Positions 18,002 to 27,122 are shown, counted from the stretch's first letter. The stretch is 64,000 nt of DNA from Mobilicoccus caccae (GCF_030161635.1 NZ_BSUO01000001.1:620001-684000); one strand, 5' to 3'. Notes: a model not told the origin generated them from the sequence alone. Numbers and translations are program-made.

Positions 18002-19267
18002 TCAAGGAGGGGCTCGGGCGATGTAGCTGGGGAGGTTGCGGAAGCCGAGGGTGGCGCCGCGGAGGTGTTCGAGTCGGCCGTTGACGGCTTCGGTAGGCCC
18101 GTTGCTGGTGCGGGGTCGGTTGAAGTAGGCCAGGACGACTTCGGCCCGCTTGGACAGGGTGCGCCCGAGCTTGCGCAGCTCGACCAGCGGGGCGGGCACG
18201 TTGTCGGCGAGGGTGTCGATGACGGACCTGGCCTCCGCGGCGCCGGCGGCCCGGTCGGGGTTGCGGTAAGCGGCGATGAGTCGCTGGTAGATGCCCCAGG
18301 TGCACTCGACCAGGATGTGGCGCTCGTGGGCGAAGAGCTTGTCGAGGCGTTCCTGCTGGTGTTCGGTGAGCAGGTCGGCGCCGGTGTGCAGGGTCCGCCG
18401 CGCGGAGTAGAGCGGGTCGCCCTTGCGGCCGCGGTGGCCGTGCAGGTTCTGCTGGACGCGGCGGCGGCATTCGTTCAGCACGTCGACGGCGAAGCGGACG
18501 ACGTGGAAGGGGTCCATGACCGTCACTGCGTCGGGCAGCTCTTCGGTGGTGGCGGTCTTGAATCCGGAGAACCCATCCATCGCGACGACCTCGATGCCCT
18601 CGCGCCAGGCCTGGTCCCGGTCGGCGAGCCAGTCCTTGAACGCCTTCTTGGGCCGGCCCTGCACCATGGCCAGCAGGCGGGAGGGTCCGGTGCCGTCGCG
18701 GACCGGGGTGAGGTCGATGACCACGGTGACGTACGTGTCGCCCTTCCGGGTGTGCCGCCAGACGTGCTCGTCGACCCCGACCACGCGAACGCCGTCCAGG
18801 CGGGCCGGGTCGGCGATCAGCAGCCGCTGGCCCTCGGCCAGGACGGCGTCGTTGGCGGTGTTCCAGGAGACCGCGAGTCCCTCGGCGACACGGGCCATTG
18901 ACAGGTGGCCGACCACGATCGCGACCAGTCCCACCGCAGCCCGGTCCGGGAGATCTTCGCCCGGGGTTCGGCGGCGGCGGTGGTGTCCTGACGCCACACG
19001 TGGCCACAGTCGGCGCACCGATATCGCCACACGGTGAACAGCAAGGTCGTGGGTCGCCAACCGAACGGTTCGTGCGTCAGCTCCCGGGTCACGGCGTCCC
19101 GCGGGGTGCCCTGGCAGCCGCACCGTCGGCACCAGTCGTCCGGCTCGACGACCCGACAGGCGAGCACGGCACGGTCGGGTTCGAGGAGCTGGCCGGTGGC
19201 CTCCAGTCCGAGGGCGTCGGCCGGCGAAGGTGGTCAGGTCAGGGCGCGCGAAGGTAGCGTCAGACAA
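18002..19267 (-). CDS. ISL3 family transposase, frame breaks
   Basis: Transposase of about 420 aa. The N-terminus (SDATFARPDLTTF) is read from a probable TTG at 19267 (ATG at 19306 is an alternative). The zinc-finger segment with CRVVEPDDWCRRCGC and CADCGHVW lies in a second frame. The DDE catalytic part returns to the first frame and includes VVGVDEHVWRH, VVAMDGFSGF, the helix-rich middle and the C-terminal TSNGPTEAVNGRL motif with the last acidic residue. Breaks lie near 19205-19225 (net one extra or two missing bases) and at the CCC run 18930-18932 (one missing base restores LRWGLVAIVV). If the breaks are sequencing errors the transposase is probably intact. Confidence 0.82.
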   Translation of the reverse strand: MSDATFARPDLTTFAGRRPRTGGHRPAPRTRPCRARLSGRRAGRLVPTVRLPGHPAGRRDPGADARTVRLATHDLAVHRVAISVRRLWPRVASGHHRRRRTPGEDLPDRAAVGLVAIVVGHLSMARVAEGLAVSWNTANDAVLAEGQRLLIADPARLDGVRVVGVDEHVWRHTRKGDTYVTVVIDLTPVRDGTGPSRLLAMVQGRPKKAFKDWLADRDQAWREGIEVVAMDGFSGFKTATTEELPDAVTVMDPFHVVRFAVDVLNECRRRVQQNLHGHRGRKGDPLYSARRTLHTGADLLTEHQQERLDKLFAHERHILVECTWGIYQRLIAAYRNPDRAAGAAEARSVIDTLADNVPAPLVELRKLGRTLSKRAEVVLAYFNRPRTSNGPTEAVNGRLEHLRGATLGFRNLPSYIARAPP

Positions 19268-19324
19268 CGTCGAGGTCTTTCGGATGGCTGGCGTAGGAAC
19301 CTCCATCTTCGGAAGACCTCGACG
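19268..19324. repeat. inverted repeat upstream of the ISL3 transposase
   Basis: CGTCGAGGTCTT (19268-19279) and AAGACCTCGACG (19313-19324) are perfect inverted copies separated by 33 nt. They may form part of the IS end or an operator controlling transposase expression. Confidence 0.6.
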
Positions 19325-19712
19325 CCTACCCCGGGATCGACGCGCCAGCGCCCACTACACCCCCATCTGTGAAGAGCCCGATTTCCGTGCAGGTCCCCCA
19401 AGCACACGAAGCATTCACCCAGCGCAAGCGGTCCGATAGCTGGCAGCTGAACGCATCCTCCTCGGGAGCAGTGGTCGAGGCAGGACCAGCGCTGGCAGGT
19501 CGGTGGAGAGCCCGTCGGCAGAGCCGGGGATCGGTGGACTTCGACGTCGAGGCGCGCCAGGGGCCGCAAATCGCACCTCGGGCGGGCGCAGGCGTTCCCG
19601 TGAACATGTACCTGACGAACGCAACGCCATCGGCCCGGTGAATTCTCCGATCCTGGGCGCCGCCGTCGATCCCGGGTTAAAAGAACCCCTAGCCCTAGGC
19701 CACTCTGTCGAG
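19325..19712. other. intergenic region between ISL3 and the AIPR gene
   Basis: There is no convincing gene in these 390 bases; the open frames are short, have no recognisable motif and lack a ribosome-binding site. The last 30 bases hold the promoter of the AIPR gene. Confidence 0.4.
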
Positions 19713-19718
19713 TAAGCT
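19713..19718 (+). promoter_or_regulatory. -10 element of the AIPR gene, leaderless
   Basis: TAAGCT ends 6 nt before the ATG at 19725, with no Shine-Dalgarno sequence. This fits leaderless transcription starting at the ATG. Confidence 0.45.
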
Positions 19719-19724
19719 GTCCCC

Positions 19725-21506
19725 ATGGGGAAGGACGACAGCATCCGCGAGACTTACTCCGCCTTAATCAGCCGAGCTGATCTCGAACAGTTCAAACCGA
19801 ACTCTAACGCCATGTTGGCCCTTGAGTTGAAGTACGGTCTGGACGACCTTCGGACCGTTGCAGACGACGCACTCACGGACGACAAGCTGGACCGAAAGTG
19901 TGACCTACTATATATCGACCGTGAAAATGGGCTCGCCGTAATTGCGCAGGCATACGAAGCGGACTCTTTGGACAAGGCGCAACCGCCCGCCAATAAAGCC
20001 GCCGACCTCAACACTGCCCTGACGTGGATTCTTGATGGTCAGGTACCTAGTGCAGAATTGGGCGAGAAGTTGCGGGCAGCCGCCCAGGACCTACGATCCG
20101 CCCTGGCGGGGGCGGAGATTTCGACCCTGGAGATTTGGTTTGTGCACAACCTGCCTACATCACCTAACGTAGATAAGGAGCTTCGGCAGGTCGAAGGAAC
20201 GGCTGCAAGCTTGGTCCGTCATCACTTTCCCGACGCAGACTCCCCGGAGGTTCGCGCGCTACAAGTCAGCCGAGACAGAATCGTGTCCTGGTACCGGAAC
20301 CAGGACACGGCGATTTTGGTGAGCGACACGCTTACAGTCCCTAAGATCGGGGCCTGGTTTGAGCAGGCGGGGAGCGACTGGAGAGCGATTTGCACCTCCA
20401 TTCCCGCGGCCTGGCTTCGCGATCTCTATACACAATACGGGGATGAACTCTTCTCCGCCAATGTGCGTGGCCCGATCCCCAGTCGCCGCTCTTCGGGAAA
20501 CATAAATTTCACGATCGGCCAGACAGCAAAGAGCGACCCGGATCACTTCTGGGCGTACAACAATGGCATCACGGCCATTGTGAACTCCATAAACCCAGCC
20601 GAGGATGGCCTAAGGATTGAGGGCATTGCGATTGTCAATGGCGCTCAAACCACCGGATCGCTCCCCCGGGACAAGAATTCGAAGCTAGAGGGCGTCCAAA
20701 TCCTCGCACGCTTCGTCGAAAGCTCGAACCGCGACGTCATTGACGGCATCATCCGGTATAACAACAGCCAGAACCCCATTAAACCTTCGGATTTCCGTAG
20801 CCGAGACAGGCACCAACAGAGACTGCGCAAGGAGTTCAGCGCAATTCCCGACGTGACCTACCTAGGCACGCGCCGAGGAGGACGCGACGATGCTGCAAAA
20901 AAACCATCGAACTACATCAGCGCAGACACGGCGGCGCAATCTCTAGCCTCATTCCATAGGGATCCAGGGACTGCCTACCATGAACTCAAGCAAATCTGGG
21001 ACCGGGATGACCAATACGCGACCTATTTCGGGGATCACACTACCGCGACCCACATCGTGTTCTGCTGGTCACTACTGCGGGCAGTTCAATACCTCAAGCA
21101 GGACTACGTCACTAGGGAAGAGTCTCTGACTTCGTCCGACAAGCAGGTGCTCCAGTTCCTTAGGAAACGGGGCGCAACGTTCCTCTTAGTCTCCGCCATC
21201 GGTTCTACGATCGACTCCATTTTGGGTCGAGCGGTGCCGTCATCCTTCCGGCTTTCATTCAGCCCTCAAGTTAGTCCCGCTGAGGCCGTCAAAGTTTGGT
21301 ACCCCGTCGTTCTTGCACTTGCATCGCTCGCACCAAGCCTCGACGTCGATAACCAATCCGGGACCGCCTTCCAGCGGCACACAAACATCGACGAGCGTCT
21401 TGCTGGTTTTCAGCAGGCAGTCGCGGCCATTCGACGCCCCCTAGCCGACATCTTCGCGACGTTCGCAGCGACCGTGGTTGAGGATGCCACTCCGGAAGCT
21501 CCTTGA
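19725..21506 (+). CDS. AIPR family protein (abortive infection phage resistance)
   Basis: A 593-aa protein with the AIPR signature: FWAYNNGIT near residue 274, IVNGAQTTGS near 302 and ILARFVES near 320, followed by NNSQNPIKPSDFRS. AIPR proteins are linked to abortive infection against phage and often accompany restriction or DISARM-like loci; their biochemical activity is poorly defined. An N-terminal region (about 55-95) with DLLYIDRENGLAVIAQAY resembles the nuclease-like domain seen in many AIPR proteins. Codon usage and GC are lower than in the flanking envelope genes. It sits between ISL3 and IS630, and its stop lies 5 nt before the IS630 end, so it is likely horizontally acquired defence cargo. 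No partner defence gene is visible beside it. Confidence 0.85.
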   Translation: MGKDDSIRETYSALISRADLEQFKPNSNAMLALELKYGLDDLRTVADDALTDDKLDRKCDLLYIDRENGLAVIAQAYEADSLDKAQPPANKAADLNTALTWILDGQVPSAELGEKLRAAAQDLRSALAGAEISTLEIWFVHNLPTSPNVDKELRQVEGTAASLVRHHFPDADSPEVRALQVSRDRIVSWYRNQDTAILVSDTLTVPKIGAWFEQAGSDWRAICTSIPAAWLRDLYTQYGDELFSANVRGPIPSRRSSGNINFTIGQTAKSDPDHFWAYNNGITAIVNSINPAEDGLRIEGIAIVNGAQTTGSLPRDKNSKLEGVQILARFVESSNRDVIDGIIRYNNSQNPIKPSDFRSRDRHQQRLRKEFSAIPDVTYLGTRRGGRDDAAKKPSNYISADTAAQSLASFHRDPGTAYHELKQIWDRDDQYATYFGDHTTATHIVFCWSLLRAVQYLKQDYVTREESLTSSDKQVLQFLRKRGATFLLVSAIGSTIDSILGRAVPSSFRLSFSPQVSPAEAVKVWYPVVLALASLAPSLDVDNQSGTAFQRHTNIDERLAGFQQAVAAIRRPLADIFATFAATVVEDATPEAP

Positions 21507-21979
21507 TCTAGTGGGCCGTGTTTGAAGTTGTTGGACGGTTGGCTTTCTTGAGGATGTCGTCGGCGGTCTTGGTCCACACGAAGGGGTGTTTGCGGTCGTT
21601 CCAGCCGGTGATGAAGGCACGGATCTTGGCGTTGAGGTCGGCGACGGATCGGAAGGTGCCGCGGTGGATGGCTTGGCGTTCGATGATGCCGAACCAGACC
21701 TCGACGAGGTTGAGCCAGGATCCTGAGGTCGGCGTGAAGTGGACGTGGACGCGGGGGTTGGCGCCCAGCCAGTCACGGACCTCGACCTTCTTGTGCGCGG
21801 CGTAGTTATCCATCACCAGGTGCAACTCGCGGTCGGGGTAGGCCTTGGCGACCTGCTTGAGGAAGGCCAGGAACTCCTGGTGGCGATGCCGGGGCTTGCA
21901 GGCCGCGGTGACCTGCCCCGTGGCGATCTCCAGTGCCGCGAACAGGGTCGTCGTCCCGTGCCGGCGGTAGTCGTGTGTG

Positions 21980-21987
21980 CGACGCTG
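21980..21987. repeat. IS256 target duplication, left copy
   Basis: CGACGCTG, identical to 23455-23462, directly flanks the IS256 left end. Confidence 0.9.
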
Positions 21988-23454
21988 GAGCCTGTCAAGT
22001 TGTCTGTGTAAGTGACCTGGGTCTCATGGGGTGTTACAGGTAGGGGTTGATGCGGTCGGGATAGATCAGGGCGAGCTCTCCCAGGGCGGCTTTCCAGCCT
22101 TGGATGACGGAACCCTCGACGAGCTTGCCGGGCGCCTTGCGGGGAGTTCCTCTGGGGGCGCCGGCTTCCTTGGCGCGTTCACGGGCCCGCTTGTCCTCGA
22201 TGTTGCGGATGGCCAGCCACAGCAGCTTGATCGCGGCCGTGTCGCTGGGGAAGTGGCCGCGGTTCTTGATGATCTTGCGTAGCTGGTAGTTGAGCGACTC
22301 GATCGAGTTGGTCGTGTAGATGACCTTCCTCAACGCCGGCCCGAACGCCAGGAACGGGGTGAACCGCTCCCATGCGTTCTCCCAGGAGGCCACGGCGGCG
22401 GGGTACTTCTTGCCCAGGTTCGAGTCGGCGAACGCGGTCAGCGCCATCAACGCCGCGTCCTCGTTCGCGGCGGTGTAGATCGGACGCAGCATCGCCGCGA
22501 CGGCCTTGCGGTCGGTGTAGGAGACGAACCGCATCGAGGCCCGGATCAGGTGCACGACGCACGTTTGGACCATCGCGCGGGTCCAGGTCGCCTCGATCGC
22601 CTCGGGGAAGCCGGTCAGACCGTCGCAGCAGACGATCAGCACGTCCTTGACGCCGCGGTTGGCCAGCTCCGCGCACACCGAGGCCCAGAACTTCGCGCCC
22701 TCGACGGCTTGGACCCAGATGCCCAAGACGTGCTTGACGCCATCCAGGTCCACGCCGACAGCGATGTGCGCAGCCCGGTTGGCCACGTGCGCGCCGTCAC
22801 GGATCTTCACCACCAGCGCGTCGAGGTAGATCACCGGGTAGAACGCCTCCAACGGCCGCGTCTGCCACGCGGTGACCTCCTCGGCCACGGCGTCGGTCAC
22901 GTTGCTGATCGTCTCGTGGGACAGCTCAGTGCCCAGCGTCGCAGCCAGATGATGCTGGATGTCGCGGATGGTCATCCCGCCCGCGTACAGCGAGATGATC
23001 ATGTCCTCCAGTCCACCCAGACGCCTTGCGCCCTTGGGCACCAACGACGACGCGAAGGTGGAGTTACGATCCCTCGGCCGGTCCAAGCCGACGTCCCCGA
23101 CCTCGGTCCCGACCGTCTTCGGGGTCGTGCCGTTGCGCGAGTTGCCCGAGCCGTTCCCACCCGGGTCGCCCTTCTCATACCCGAGGTGGTCGGTCAGCTC
23201 GGCCTGCATGCCCCGCTCGAGGACTGCCTTGATCATCTCGGGCAGGAATCCGCCCTCACCCGTCAGCGACAGGCCCCGCTCGTCGGTGGCGGCCATCAGC
23301 TTGTCGAGCATCTCGTCGTCGAAGAACTCACGACGCAACTGACGCGCTTCAGGCTCCTGCCCGGGCTCGTCGCTCTTCTTCGGCTTGGTCATAGCCATAG
23401 TCAATCTCCTTCAGGTGGGAGACCCCTCGCTTACACAGACCATCTGACACCCCC
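21988..23454 (-). mobile_element. IS256 family insertion sequence
   Basis: A 1467-bp element with inverted ends: GAGCCTGTCAAGTTGTCTG (left) and GGGGTGTCAGATGGTCTG (right, read inward). Both continue into TGTAAG and then GGGTCTC. An 8-bp duplication CGACGCTG flanks it. The right end is one base short relative to the left, which could be another undercall in the C-run at 23448-23455. Confidence 0.93.
22034..23398 (-). CDS. IS256 family transposase
   Basis: A 454-aa intact mutator-type transposase from the ATG at 23398 with AGGAG 7 nt upstream. It has the family's DDE residues: VIYLDALVVK (first D), IVCCDGLTGFPEAI (second D) and a later Glu near LLWLAIRNIEDK. The GGMTIRDI DNA-binding motif and the VVHLIRASMRFV helix are also present, and length matches IS256 (about 400-460 aa). 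Because the gene is intact inside an intact element, it is probably the most recent mobile insertion in the window. Confidence 0.95.
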   Translation of the reverse strand: MAMTKPKKSDEPGQEPEARQLRREFFDDEMLDKLMAATDERGLSLTGEGGFLPEMIKAVLERGMQAELTDHLGYEKGDPGGNGSGNSRNGTTPKTVGTEVGDVGLDRPRDRNSTFASSLVPKGARRLGGLEDMIISLYAGGMTIRDIQHHLAATLGTELSHETISNVTDAVAEEVTAWQTRPLEAFYPVIYLDALVVKIRDGAHVANRAAHIAVGVDLDGVKHVLGIWVQAVEGAKFWASVCAELANRGVKDVLIVCCDGLTGFPEAIEATWTRAMVQTCVVHLIRASMRFVSYTDRKAVAAMLRPIYTAANEDAALMALTAFADSNLGKKYPAAVASWENAWERFTPFLAFGPALRKVIYTTNSIESLNYQLRKIIKNRGHFPSDTAAIKLLWLAIRNIEDKRARERAKEAGAPRGTPRKAPGKLVEGSVIQGWKAALGELALIYPDRINPYL

Positions 23455-23462
23455 CGACGCTG
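23455..23462. repeat. IS256 target duplication, right copy
   Basis: CGACGCTG, identical to 21980-21987. Confidence 0.9.
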
Positions 23463-24129
23463 CGGCAGACCGGGCTGCATCGGCAGCATCGGCGCGGTCC
23501 GGTCCAACGCCTGGATCTGGGACTTCTCATCCACGCAGAGCACGACCGCGTTCTGCGGTGGCTCCAAGTAGAGCCCGACGACGTCGGTGACCTTGGCCAC
23601 CAGCTCGGGATCAGTCGAGAACTTGAACGTCTCCGACCGCCACGGCTGGATTCCGTACTCCTTCCACGCCGTGGCCACCGTCTTGTTCCCGATCCCCAGG
23701 TGACGACCCAGCAGCCGCGAGGACCAGTGCGTCACCCCCAGCTTGGCCGGTGGCGGCGCCAGCGTCGCCGCCACGATCTCGCGATGATCCACCTGCCGCG
23801 GACGACCCGAGCGCGGCGCGTCCGCCAGCCCCGCCAGGCCGTGCTCGACATAGCGACCCCGCCACGTCAACACAGTCCCTCTCGAGACCCCCACACGCGA
23901 GGCGATCTGCTCATTGCCCACCCCATCAGCCGCCGCGAGCACGATCCGCGCCCGCTGCGCCAACCCCGCACGCACCGAGCTCGACCGCGTGATCCGCGCC
24001 AACTCCGCACGATCCCCATCACGCAACGCCAACGTCGGAGCAGGACGATTCGCCATACCCCATGATCCCAAAACTCGAACCGTTCAAGAACTAACGACAC
24101 GCTCCACTAGCAGGTGCACGGTCGTACTC

Positions 24130-24157
24130 GCGGGCTCCTCAAGCTCCTGGAGCCCGC
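24130..24157. terminator. hairpin just outside IS630
   Basis: GCGGGCTCC (24130-24138) and GGAGCCCGC (24149-24157) are perfect inverted copies with a 10-nt loop, 20 nt beyond the IS630 right end. This may be a terminator of the pre-insertion locus; the remaining bases to 24381 hold no recognisable gene. Confidence 0.4.
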
Positions 24158-24381
24158 AGTGCGTTCGCGGCCCCGCTTGCCATGCTGCTCGGGGGAGCGA
24201 AGTGCAACCGGTGAGAGGTTCTTGCTCCGGGCGCGTCGCTGCACCGAACGTCATCACCTCAGGAAAGAGGTAGGGCGATTGTCATGGCCGTCACCGTAGT
24301 GGCGACCAGCTGGCTTTCGGTGCACACCATGTGCCGATTGCCTTGGCGCATCACTGCATTCCTAATCCAGCATCGTGACTG

Positions 24382-25017
24382 TCACGCCACTCTTCCCTTT
24401 TCCCCCCTCGCGACGCGCCAGGTAGTGCCGTCGTAGGTGCGCACGAACCAGGCGTGGTTTCCGGGCCCGACACCTGTTCGGTAGTCGAGTTCGATCTCGC
24501 AAGGCTCCCTACCCGTATCCTGTAGCCAGGCGTCGAGCAGCGACCTTGGAATGGAGGGTCGAACGGTCAGTCCCCGCCCGCGGTGGATGAAGTAGCGATT
24601 CTCTCCATCGTCGCCCACGAACCATCCCAAATTTCCCCGCTGCTCGCCGTCGCATCGGATTTTCTTTGTCCACCTAAGGTTGTCAAAATTGAGTTGTACG
24701 TTCTCCGCTCGAAGGCCTTTCACGTACTCCGAAAGTCCGGCGGGGGCGCTAGGGGATGCTGAGTTCGGCGGTTCTTGACCGGGCTCTGGTTCAGAGTCGG
24801 CCTCGATTCGCACCTCCTGTGCAACGGCATTTTGCTCGGCCAATTCACGGACAACTTCGCGCAGCTCATTGAAAATGGCAGTCGACTCGCGCTTCCACTC
24901 CCCGTCGACTTCAGCCCAGGACTCGCTGTCCTTGCGCTGAAGCCTGTGGACATAGAAGGCGATCGCCAGTGTCGCAAGGAGGCTGGCTATCCCAAGCCAG
25001 GTCAGTCCCAAGTCCAT
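24382..25017 (-). CDS. single-pass membrane protein of unknown function
   Basis: A 211-aa protein with one N-terminal membrane helix (about residues 4-24). A charged, probably coiled region (about 25-75, KDSESWAEVDGEWKRES and NELREVVRELAEQNA) follows, then a Pro/Ala linker and a basic/aromatic C-terminal domain of about 110 residues. That domain has paired AWF/GWF strands (NLGWFVGDDGEN, NHAWFVRTYDG), which look like a duplicated beta hairpin. I do not recognise the family. It lies just outside the IS630/AIPR island and is lower in GC than the envelope genes, so it may belong to the acquired segment. Confidence 0.65.
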   Translation of the reverse strand: MDLGLTWLGIASLLATLAIAFYVHRLQRKDSESWAEVDGEWKRESTAIFNELREVVRELAEQNAVAQEVRIEADSEPEPGQEPPNSASPSAPAGLSEYVKGLRAENVQLNFDNLRWTKKIRCDGEQRGNLGWFVGDDGENRYFIHRGRGLTVRPSIPRSLLDAWLQDTGREPCEIELDYRTGVGPGNHAWFVRTYDGTTWRVARGEKGRVA

Positions 25018-25204
25018 CTGAACATGCTGCCAGACAGCTCCCCCTAGCGCTCAAACGATGTTCATATCCGATGGGTGGCCCCAGTCGGGTGGGCTCCAAG
25101 GAGCGCACCTTCCGAGGAGGAACGTGTGGCCAGAGAACCCTCGTAGCAGATCAGGGGCGTCGGCGGTACGAGAGTGACGGATCCGCGATGAACGACGCCC
25201 CTGT

Positions 25205-25759
25205 TCAGGCCTGCAACTCCTCGACCCGCAACACGACCTCACGGCCGGCGACGGTGACGACACCGACCCGTCCGTCACCGGTCGGATCGACATACGACCC
25301 GGCCTCGACGCGGTCGAACACGGCCACGCGTGGGGTGTCCCGGACGTCGACGACGACATAGGTCGGCACTCCTGCCGCCGCGTACTCGGAGCGCTTGCGG
25401 AGCCAATCCGTCTCGACCGACCCCGGGGACACGATCTCGACGACGACCTCCACATCACGGCCACGCACCCGCTTCGCGCCGCGCACGGCATCACCGTGAG
25501 CGATGACGACATCAGGCCGGCGGACAGTGGCCGGCACTTCCGAGATGACGATGTCCAGATCCGTCACCGGCAGGTAGTCATCGCCCAGGACACGATGGAA
25601 CGCCAGCATGACCCTCGTGCCGACCCGGCGGTTCTCGTAGCTTTCGCCGGGACTCATCGTCACGTACCCGGCGACGAGTTCATGACGCTCGAGCTCGTCC
25701 TCCGGCAGGTCGAACCACGCGTCGAGATCGAGCGGCGTCGGCAGGGGAGTTGTCACCAT
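25205..25759 (-). CDS. Uma2 family endonuclease (DUF820)
   Basis: A 184-aa protein of the Uma2/DUF820 PD-(D/E)xK family. The ATG at 25759 has AAGGAGG 6 nt upstream. The nuclease core shows RRPDVVIAHGD (catalytic Asp near residue 105) and VEVVVEIVSPGS (E-x-hydrophobic segment near 125), followed by KRSEYAAAGVPTYVVVD. Members are widespread in actinobacteria and cyanobacteria, frequently in multiple copies; their targets are unknown and many are thought to be mobile. It is divergent from a secreted-protein gene. Confidence 0.85.
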   Translation of the reverse strand: MVTTPLPTPLDLDAWFDLPEDELERHELVAGYVTMSPGESYENRRVGTRVMLAFHRVLGDDYLPVTDLDIVISEVPATVRRPDVVIAHGDAVRGAKRVRGRDVEVVVEIVSPGSVETDWLRKRSEYAAAGVPTYVVVDVRDTPRVAVFDRVEAGSYVDPTGDGRVGVVTVAGREVVLRVEELQA

Positions 25760-25973
25760 CACGTACCTCCTTCGTGTCGCTGCGACCATCCTGCTCATCC
25801 GTGGGGTCCACAGGTGCTGCGAACCGCCGCCGCTCGTCTCGGACGTGCGTCTGGGACGACGCAACTGTTCGGACGCGTCACGGGGCCGCACCTCGGGGGT
25901 GGGAGTGTCGATGCGGGGGATGTCGGTGGCGCAGGGGGTGTCACCGGCTACTCATGCTCACGGAGGAGCCACC

Positions 25974-26930
25974 ATGACCACCACCCGCCGCTCGCTCATC
26001 GCCGCCGGGCTCGGCGCCGCCGTCCTCGCAGCCACCGCGACCGGGATGCCGGCCGCCGCTGCACCCGCCCCCGCCGCCGCCGCATCGAGCGTGTACGCGG
26101 CGGTCACCAAGGCCAACGGGCGGGAGTACCTGCGCCTGATCGACACCCGCAGCGGCCGCGTCACCGCCACGCTCGCCTCGGTCAAGCCACCGGCCGAGGG
26201 CTACTTCAAGGACATCGACCTCGCGCCCGACGGATCCGTGCACGCCGTCACCCACGACGCCACACTCCCCGACAGCTACCGGACCCGGCTGCGCCGCTAC
26301 ACGACCAAGGGCGCCGTCGCGCTGCAGCCGTACATCCTCACCGTCAAGGTCGCCCCCAACGGCAAGACCCTCGCCACCACGTCCCTGTCCCCGGACGGCG
26401 ACGGAGACGGATACGGCCTCGAGACGCTGCGGATCTCCAGCCTCAAGGGCATCAAGCTCCGCGACCTCATGACCTCCAAGGCGCCGGTTTGGAAGAAGGG
26501 CACGCCCTACGCGGGGAGTCCGACGATCAATGCCGGTGGGACGAGCGTGCTCGGCTGGCTGCCCGGCGGCAACCTCGCCGTCGACTGGGGCTGCTGCGAC
26601 AGCGGCGCCTCCTGGATCGCCTCCAGCACTCGCACCAACCAGTCGACGACCCTGCCTCCGCGGCGCACACTCATGGGGACGTTCGGGACGACGATCATCG
26701 GGTACAAGGGCGCCTCGGTGCTGCAACTCCACCGCGACGACGACTACCAGCCGCTCATCCGCTGGGGGACGGCCACGAGCTACACCGGCAAGATCGTCGG
26801 GCGCCCGGGGTCGGTTGACTGGGCTCGGCTCGATGCCGTGGCCCGGAAGTACGGAGCCACGCCGATTCGCATCTCGCCCAAGACATATCCGTATCGCGGG
26901 GCTGGATCGGTGGTGCAGGCGTCGTTGTGA
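25974..26930 (+). CDS. secreted beta-propeller-like protein
   Basis: A 318-aa secreted protein from the ATG at 25974 with GGAGGAG upstream. A twin-arginine-like start (TTTRRSLIAAG) precedes the hydrophobic stretch, so export may use Tat rather than Sec; cleavage is near AAAPAPAAA. The mature part has repeated propeller-like strands (LRLIDTRSGRVTATL, DIDLAPDGSVHAVTHD, VAPNGKTLATTS) and a GCCDSGASW stretch with two adjacent Cys. No enzyme family is recognised. It resembles the other orphan secreted proteins of this window in size and composition. Confidence 0.7.
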   Translation: MTTTRRSLIAAGLGAAVLAATATGMPAAAAPAPAAAASSVYAAVTKANGREYLRLIDTRSGRVTATLASVKPPAEGYFKDIDLAPDGSVHAVTHDATLPDSYRTRLRRYTTKGAVALQPYILTVKVAPNGKTLATTSLSPDGDGDGYGLETLRISSLKGIKLRDLMTSKAPVWKKGTPYAGSPTINAGGTSVLGWLPGGNLAVDWGCCDSGASWIASSTRTNQSTTLPPRRTLMGTFGTTIIGYKGASVLQLHRDDDYQPLIRWGTATSYTGKIVGRPGSVDWARLDAVARKYGATPIRISPKTYPYRGAGSVVQASL

Positions 26931-27098
26931 GAGGGCGCTCCTGCGGGCTCGCGGTGTGACGGCGCACCGAGGCGGGGCAGAGGTCGCGACACGGGCATAG
27001 CGGAGGGCCGTGTTGCCCGATCGCCGCATGGCGGGGTCGCTCCCGACACTGTGCTGGTGCTCCTGGTATCGGACCTCTGCCATCACCGGAATCCCGCC

Positions 27099-27122
27099 GT
27101 GCTCCTCCGATAGGGGGAGCAC
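27099..27122. terminator. hairpin terminator, convergent genes
   Basis: GTGCTCCTCC (27099-27108) pairs with GGGGGAGCAC (27113-27122), one wobble pair, around the tetraloop GATA. It lies between the + strand secreted-protein gene and the - strand methyltransferase gene. Confidence 0.65.

Larger units (their letters stand above)
17956..19324 (-). mobile_element. ISL3-family insertion sequence (boundaries approximate)
   Basis: A single ISL3-type transposase gene fills this stretch. The right boundary is placed at an inverted-repeat structure (19268-19324) just upstream of the transposase start. The left boundary is placed at GGCTCATCAC (17956), which weakly resembles the right end (GGTCTTCCGAAG). 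I found no clear flanking direct repeat, so both ends are uncertain. Confidence 0.5.
21508..24056 (-). pseudogene. IS630 family transposase split by IS256
   Basis: The N-terminal part (24056 to 23455) has a homeodomain-like HTH (NEQIASRVGVSRGTVLTWR) and the first catalytic Asp (VLCVDEKSQ). The C-terminal part (21987 to 21508) has the second Asp (LVMDNYAAHK) and the final Glu in SWLNLVEVWFG. Removing IS256 plus one copy of its 8-bp target duplication joins the two at LPQRR and THDYRRHG in a continuous frame, so the IS256 insertion is what broke the gene. The start at ATG 24056 follows GGGG. The TAG stop is formed partly by the flanking TA target, so it depends on where the element landed. Confidence 0.9.
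21511..24107 (-). mobile_element. IS630 family element carrying a nested IS256 element
   Basis: The terminal inverted repeats start GTGGGCCGTGT (left, 21511) and, read inward from the right end, GTGGAGCGTGT (24107). They are flanked by the TA dinucleotides 21509-21510 and 24108-24109, the IS630/Tc1 target. Without the nested 1475 bp (IS256 plus one target copy) the element is 1122 bp, the normal size for IS630. Confidence 0.88.
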
